Part shown: one piece after another, positions 60,080 to 64,000 of the stretch
Layout of the letters: the number at the start of each line of letters is the position of its first letter
How positions within the stretch are numbered: position 1 is the stretch's first letter
Assembly: GCF_036014175.1 (NCBI RefSeq)
Contig: NZ_CP107917.1
Coordinates: 3,658,001 to 3,722,000 of the forward strand
DNA from: Streptomyces sp. NBC_00443
GTDB lineage: Bacteria; Actinomycetota; Actinomycetes; Streptomycetales; Streptomycetaceae
Direction of reading: 5' to 3'
Length of the DNA stretch: 64,000 nucleotides
Notes under the pieces: model-generated
What the model was told of the DNA's origin: nothing
The model's database searches: none
Seen by the model: the letters and a program-made list of their open reading frames with translations, nothing else
Position numbers and translations under genes: made by a program

Positions 60080-60637
60080 TCACGCCTCCTTGAAGGGGAA
60101 GCCGAGGTGACGAAGGAGCGCACGGCCCTCAGCGTCGTTGGTCGCCGTGGTCACCACGGTGATGTCCATACCCCGGGTGCGGTCGATCTTGTCCTGGTCG
60201 ATCTCGTGGAACATGACCTGCTCGGTGAGACCGAAGGTGTAGTTGCCACGGCCGTCGAACTGCTTGGGGGACAGACCACGGAAGTCGCGGATGCGCGGCA
60301 GCGCGAGCGACAGGGTGCGGTCCAGGAACTCCCACATGCGGTCGCCACGGAGCGTGACGTGGGCACCGATCGGCTGGCCCTCACGCAGCTTGAACTGCGC
60401 GATGGACTTGCGGGCCTTGGTGACGGCCGGCTTCTGACCGGTGATCGTGGTGAGGTCGCGGATGGCGCCCTCGATCAGCTTGGAGTCGCGGGCGGCGTCG
60501 CCCACACCCATGTTGACCACGATCTTGACGAGGCCGGGGATCTGCATGACGTTCTCGTACTTGAACTCGTCACGCAGCTTGCCCGCGATCTCCTCGCGGT
60601 ACTTCGTCTTGAGACGCGGAGTGGTGGTGGTAGCCAT
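60080..60637 (-). CDS. rplE: Ribosomal protein L5
   Basis: 185-residue 5S-rRNA-binding protein: KYENVMQIPGLVKIVVNMGVGDA in pieces, and TGQKPAVTKARKSIAQFKLREG in pieces. Start ATG overlaps the rplX stop by one base. Confidence 0.97.
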   Translation of the reverse strand: MATTTTPRLKTKYREEIAGKLRDEFKYENVMQIPGLVKIVVNMGVGDAARDSKLIEGAIRDLTTITGQKPAVTKARKSIAQFKLREGQPIGAHVTLRGDRMWEFLDRTLSLALPRIRDFRGLSPKQFDGRGNYTFGLTEQVMFHEIDQDKIDRTRGMDITVVTTATNDAEGRALLRHLGFPFKEA

Positions 60638-60960
60638 CAGATGTCCTCACCCGTCCGCTTGGCAACGCGAACCTTGTTGCCCTCGTCGTCGAAGCGGTAA
60701 CCGACACGCGTGACGACCTTGTTGCCGTCCTTCTCAACGACCAGCTGGACGTTGGAGACGTGGATCGGCGCCTCGGTCGTGACGATGCCGCCGGCCTGCG
60801 AGCCCTTGGCAGTCGGGCCGGCCTTGGTGTGCTTCTTGACCCGGTTGACACCCTCGACCAGGACACGCTCGTCGCGCGGGTAAGCGGCAATGACCTTGCC
60901 CTGCTTGCCCTTGTCCTTACCGGTGATGACCTGGACCAGGTCGCCCTTCTTGATCTTCAT
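60637..60960 (-). CDS. rplX: Ribosomal protein L24
   Basis: 107-residue 50S protein with a KOW motif (KIKKGDLVQVITGKDKGKQGKVI in pieces). Two bases from rplN. Confidence 0.96.
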   Translation of the reverse strand: MKIKKGDLVQVITGKDKGKQGKVIAAYPRDERVLVEGVNRVKKHTKAGPTAKGSQAGGIVTTEAPIHVSNVQLVVEKDGNKVVTRVGYRFDDEGNKVRVAKRTGEDI

Positions 60961-60962
60961 GC

Positions 60963-61331
60963 TTACAGCACCTCCGGCGCGAGCGAGATGATCTTCATGA
61001 ACTTCTTCTCGCGCAGCTCACGGCCTACGGGGCCGAAGATACGGGTGCCGCGAGGGTCGCCGTCGTTCTTCAGAATGACGGCGGCGTTCTCGTCGAAGCG
61101 GATGTACGAGCCGTCCGGACGGCGGCGCTCCTTGACGGTGCGAACGATGACGGCCTTGACGACGTCACCCTTCTTCACGTTGCCACCGGGGATCGCGTCC
61201 TTGACGGTGGCGACGATGACGTCACCGATGCCCGCGTAGCGGCGACCGGAGCCACCGAGCACACGGATGCAAAGGATCTCCTTCGCACCAGTGTTGTCGG
61301 CGACACGCAGTCGCGACTCCTGCTGGATCAC
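60963..61331 (-). CDS. rplN: Ribosomal protein L14
   Basis: 122-residue 50S protein: MIQQESRLRVADNTGAKEI, CIRVLGGSGRRYAGIGD. Followed (upstream in the plus sense) by rpsQ after a gap with two hairpins. Confidence 0.97.
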   Translation of the reverse strand: MIQQESRLRVADNTGAKEILCIRVLGGSGRRYAGIGDVIVATVKDAIPGGNVKKGDVVKAVIVRTVKERRRPDGSYIRFDENAAVILKNDGDPRGTRIFGPVGRELREKKFMKIISLAPEVL

Positions 61332-61360
61332 GTCTATCTCCTGTTTGTCTGCCGGTTCCC

Positions 61361-61433
61361 GGCAGGGGCCGTCTCATGACGAGGCGTGCCCCTGCCGAGC
61401 CTGGCGGAACTGACCTGCGGGTTTGCCCGCAGG
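61361..61433 (-). terminator. Two hairpins in rpsQ-rplN gap
   Basis: Stem 1 is GGCAGGGGC (61361-61369) with GCCCCTGCC (61388-61396). Stem 2 is CCTGCGGG-TTTG-CCCGCAGG (61414-61433), 8 bp. They occupy the 105-bp gap between rpsQ and rplN and could attenuate downstream r-protein genes. Confidence 0.65.
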
Positions 61434-61436
61434 AAA

Positions 61437-61724
61437 TTACTTGGCCTTCTCGAGGATCTCGACGATGCGCCAGCGCTTGGTCGCCGACAGCGGACGCGTC
61501 TCCATCAGGAGGACGCGGTCGCCGACGCCGGCAGCGTTCTGCTCGTCGTGCGCCTTGAGCTTGTTCGTACGGCGGATGACCTTGCCGTACAGCGCGTGCT
61601 TGACGCGGTCCTCGACGGCGACGACGACGGTCTTGTCCATCTTGTCGCTGACGACGAGACCCTCACGGGTCTTGCGGAAGCCGCGGGCCTCTGCAGTCTG
61701 CTCAGTCACGTTGCTCTCACTCAT
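61437..61724 (-). CDS. rpsQ: Ribosomal protein S17
   Basis: 95-residue 30S protein: REGLVVSDKMDKTVVVAVEDRVKHALYGK in pieces, and DRVLLMETRPLSATKRWR. Start ATG overlaps the rpmC stop. Confidence 0.96.
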   Translation of the reverse strand: MSESNVTEQTAEARGFRKTREGLVVSDKMDKTVVVAVEDRVKHALYGKVIRRTNKLKAHDEQNAAGVGDRVLLMETRPLSATKRWRIVEILEKAK

Positions 61725-61948
61725 CAGGCGCTCTCCACCGTCTCGATGCCCAGCTCGCGCTCACGCATCAGGGTGTAGATCCGCGCGATGTCCTTACGGA
61801 CGGCCTTGAGCCGACCGTGGTTCTCGAGCTGACCCGTCGCCGCCTGGAAGCGGAGGTTGAACAGCTCTTCCTTGGCTTCGCGAAGCTTCGCCAGAAGCTC
61901 CTCGTCACCCAGCTCGCGCAGCTCGGACGCCTTGGTACCGGCCGACAT
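61724..61948 (-). CDS. rpmC: Ribosomal protein L29
   Basis: 74-residue 50S protein near the tunnel exit: KASELRELGDEELLAKLREAKEELFNLRFQ in pieces. Start ATG overlaps the rplP stop as TGATG; a GTG one codon upstream was not used. Confidence 0.95.
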   Translation of the reverse strand: MSAGTKASELRELGDEELLAKLREAKEELFNLRFQAATGQLENHGRLKAVRKDIARIYTLMRERELGIETVESA

Positions 61949-62367
61949 CACGCTTCACCTGCCTCGCGCTTGACGATCCGGCACTTCATCGGCAGCTTGT
62001 GGGCTGCGCGAGTCAGGGCCTCACGGGCGATCTTCTCGTTGGGGTAGGACAGCTCGAACATGACCCGTCCCGGGTGCACGTTCGCGATCCACCACTCCGG
62101 CGAACCCTTACCGGAACCCATGCGGGTCTCGGCAGGCTTCTTCGTGAGGGGGCGGTCCGGGTAAATGTTGATCCAGACCTTGCCGCCACGCTTGATGTGG
62201 CGGGTCATGGCGATACGGGCCGCCTCGATCTGGCGGTTGGTCACGTACGCCGGCGTGAGGGCCTGGATGCCGTACTCGCCGAACGCAACCGTCGTACCGC
62301 CCTTGGCCTGACCACGGCGCTTCGGGTGGTGCTGCTTGCGGTGCTTGACCCTACGGGGGATCAGCAT
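61948..62367 (-). CDS. rplP: Ribosomal protein L16
   Basis: 139-residue 50S protein: RRVKHRKQHHPKRRGQAKGG, PDRPLTKKPAETRMGSGKG in pieces. Between rpsC (5 bp) and rpmC. Confidence 0.97.
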   Translation of the reverse strand: MLIPRRVKHRKQHHPKRRGQAKGGTTVAFGEYGIQALTPAYVTNRQIEAARIAMTRHIKRGGKVWINIYPDRPLTKKPAETRMGSGKGSPEWWIANVHPGRVMFELSYPNEKIAREALTRAAHKLPMKCRIVKREAGEA

Positions 62368-62372
62368 TTCGG

Positions 62373-63194
62373 TCAGGCCTCCGTTCCGGTGCTCTCAGCC
62401 GGAGCGGCGGGGGCCTCGGCCTTGGGGGCCTCGGCGCCGGCAGCCTGCTGCGGCTTACGACCGCGCCGCTCGCCACCGCGGCCACCACGGGCCGGGCGGT
62501 CGGAGCCGCCACCGCGAGCCGGGCGGTTACCCGCACGGGCGGCAGCGTTCTCGGCGCGGACCTCGGCGATGTTCTTGACATCGCCCTTGTAGATCCAGAC
62601 CTTCACACCGATGCGGCCGAAGGTCGTCTTGGCCTCGAAGAAGCCGTAGTCCACGTTCGCGCGGAGCGTGTGCAGGGGCACACGGCCCTCGCGGTAGAAC
62701 TCCGAGCGGGACATCTCGGCGCCACCGAGGCGGCCACCGCACTGGATCTTGATGCCCTTGGCGCCGGCCTTCATCGTGCCCTGCATGCTCTTACGCATGG
62801 CGCGACGGAAGGAGACGCGGGAGGAGAGCTGCTCGGCAACGGCCTGAGCAACCAGCTGAGCGTCCGTCTCGGGGCTCTTGACCTCGAGGATGTTCAGCTG
62901 GACCTGCTTGCCCGTGAGCTTCTCGAGGTCACCGCGGATGCGGTCGGCCTCGGCGCCACGGCGGCCGATGACGATGCCCGGACGAGCGGTGTGGATGTCC
63001 ACACGCACACGGTCACGGGTGCGCTCGATCTCAACCTTCGAGATACCGGCGCGCTCCATGCCGGACGTCATCATCCGACGGATGGCGACGTCTTCCTTGA
63101 CGTAGTCCTTGTACAGCTTGTCGGCGTACCACCGGGACTTGAAGTCCGTGGTGACACCGAGCCGGAACCCGTGCGGGTTTACCTTCTGGCCCAT
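62373..63194 (-). CDS. rpsC: Ribosomal protein S3
   Basis: 273-residue 30S head protein with KH domain (IVIGRRGAEADRIRGDLEKL). The last ~55 residues form a Gly/Arg- then Ala/Glu/Pro-rich tail usual in actinobacteria. Start overlaps the rplV stop by one base. Confidence 0.97.
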   Translation of the reverse strand: MGQKVNPHGFRLGVTTDFKSRWYADKLYKDYVKEDVAIRRMMTSGMERAGISKVEIERTRDRVRVDIHTARPGIVIGRRGAEADRIRGDLEKLTGKQVQLNILEVKSPETDAQLVAQAVAEQLSSRVSFRRAMRKSMQGTMKAGAKGIKIQCGGRLGGAEMSRSEFYREGRVPLHTLRANVDYGFFEAKTTFGRIGVKVWIYKGDVKNIAEVRAENAAARAGNRPARGGGSDRPARGGRGGERRGRKPQQAAGAEAPKAEAPAAPAESTGTEA

Positions 63195-63541
63195 TACCGG
63201 GTTCCTTCCTTGCTGCTGACGACCACGGTGATGTGGCTGGTCCGCTTGCGGATCCGGTAGGCACGGCCCTGGGCACGCGGACGGAACCGCTTCAGGGTCG
63301 GGCCCTCGTCGACGTACGCCTCGCTGATGACCAGCGAGGAGGCGTCCGGGTGGTCGTAGTTGTGCGCGGCGTTGGCAATGGCGCTGTCGAGCACCTTGCC
63401 GACCGGCACGGAGGCTGCCTGCGGAGCGAATCGCAGAACAGCCTGAGCCTCCGTGGCATCCATGCCACGGATAAGGTCCACCACGCGGCGGGCCTTCATG
63501 GGCGTAACGCGGATGTACCGCGCCTGGGCCCTGGCTTCCAT
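63194..63541 (-). CDS. rplV: Ribosomal protein L22
   Basis: 115-residue 50S protein lining the exit tunnel: AQARYIRVTPMKARRVVDLIRG in pieces, and GPTLKRFRPRAQGRAYRIRKRTSHI in pieces. Confidence 0.97.
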   Translation of the reverse strand: MEARAQARYIRVTPMKARRVVDLIRGMDATEAQAVLRFAPQAASVPVGKVLDSAIANAAHNYDHPDASSLVISEAYVDEGPTLKRFRPRAQGRAYRIRKRTSHITVVVSSKEGTR

Positions 63542-63585
63542 GGTTGTCCCTCTCAGTTACTTACGTGTCTGAATGCGATCCGCTA

Positions 63586-63867
63586 CTAGCGGCGCTTCGA
63601 CTTCCGGTCGTCCTTGACGTGACCCCGGAAGGTGCGCGTCGGCGAGAACTCGCCGAGCTTGTGGCCGACCATCGACTCGGTGACGAACACCGGGATGTGG
63701 GTCTTGCCGTTGTGCACCGCGAGCGTGTGGCCGAGCATGGCCGGCACGATCATGGAGCGACGGGACCAGGTCTTGATGACGTTCTTGGTGCCTGCTTCGT
63801 TCTGTCCTTCCACCTTCTTGATCAGGTGGTCGTCGACGAAGGGCCCCTTCTTGAGACTGCGCGGCAT
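63586..63867 (-). CDS. rpsS: Ribosomal protein S19
   Basis: 93-residue 30S protein: PRSLKKGPFVDDHLIKKVE and LGEFSPTRTFRGHVK. Follows rplB. Confidence 0.97.
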   Translation of the reverse strand: MPRSLKKGPFVDDHLIKKVEGQNEAGTKNVIKTWSRRSMIVPAMLGHTLAVHNGKTHIPVFVTESMVGHKLGEFSPTRTFRGHVKDDRKSKRR

Positions 63868-63879
63868 CTAAACCCGCTC

Positions 63880-64000
63880 CTAGCGCTTCTTGTTCGTCTT
63901 GCGGCGGCGGACGATGTACTTGTTGCTCGCCTTCTTGGGAGCACGAGTACGACCCTCCTTCTGACCCCAGGGGCTGACCGGGTGGCGACCACCGGAGGTC
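63880..64000 (-). CDS. rplB: Ribosomal protein L2, C-terminal end (runs off right edge)
   Basis: Only the last ~39 residues are inside the window: TSGGRHPVSPWGQKEGRTRA and the basic tail ending RRRKTNKKR, typical of the L2 C-terminus near the peptidyl-transferase centre. The gene continues beyond the right edge. Confidence 0.95.
   Translation of the reverse strand, partial: TSGGRHPVSPWGQKEGRTRAPKKASNKYIVRRRKTNKKR

Overview
The window is a high-GC actinobacterial chromosome segment and almost certainly Streptomyces. The evidence is the bldM/whiD developmental pair, GTG starts, many 1-, 4- and 8-bp stop/start overlaps, a TTA codon in an otherwise TTA-poor GC-rich gene, and interspersed repeats typical of the genus. 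Gene order follows the guaB-to-S10-operon core region of S. coelicolor. It also shares the guaB / sigD-like / whiB3-like / groESL / tsaD-rimI-tsaB-tsaE-alr neighbourhood with mycobacteria.

Left part (1-8.6 kb): N-terminal part of guaB, a SigD/ShbA-like ECF sigma factor, bldM with a textbook BldN-type promoter, divergent whiD, a LysR regulator divergent from a MOSC protein, an SDR, an ABM-SnoaL fusion, and groES-groEL1 under two CIRCE operators. Accessory stretch (8.7-18.8 kb): two translationally coupled lipoprotein polysaccharide deacetylases, a THUMP-like methyltransferase, an ECF42-type sigma factor with its DGPF/YCII partner, an LCP cell-wall ligase, and a LacI regulator divergent from a frameshifted GH3 glycosidase.

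Middle (18.8-38.3 kb): the t6A operon (alr, alpha/beta hydrolase, tsaE, then tsaB-rimI-tsaD and a small ABM-like gene), interrupted by a membrane-anchored protein and a 68-residue peptide gene under a probable iron box. Then an L,D-transpeptidase, acpS, nnr, a TTA-containing FAD monooxygenase, a frameshifted Rpn-type nuclease gene, glmS, a DrrAB-like ABC exporter, coaA, a DUF389 membrane protein and glmM. Many of these feed envelope synthesis (D-Ala, GlcN-6-P, GlcN-1-P, LD-crosslinks).

Right part (38.4-64 kb): rplM-rpsI, then a glycan cluster (GT87-like, DPM synthase, UDP-sugar dehydrogenase, GT39, GH26 lipoprotein, cellulose-synthase-like GT2) sitting between rplM and truA. Beyond it lies the ribosomal superregion truA-rplQ-rpoA-rpsK-rpsM-rpmJ-infA-map-adk-secY-rplO-rpmD-rpsE-rplR-rplF-rpsH-rpsN-rplE-rplX-rplN-rpsQ-rpmC-rplP-rpsC-rplV-rpsS-rplB (partial), all on the minus strand.

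Three genes (GH3, GT87, map) lose frame by exactly one base in a short G/C run, and map is a core gene. This looks more like consensus under-calling in the assembly than biology. A fourth frameshift, in the Rpn gene, is not in a homopolymer. Most promising observations: the small iron-box peptide gene, the cellulose-synthase-like/GH26/PMT glycan operon with its upstream palindrome, the 26-bp duplication that creates a coupled mini-ORF before the GH3 gene, and dispersed GC-rich repeats inside the ribosomal operons. No rRNA, tRNA, CRISPR array, insertion sequence or phage gene was seen.
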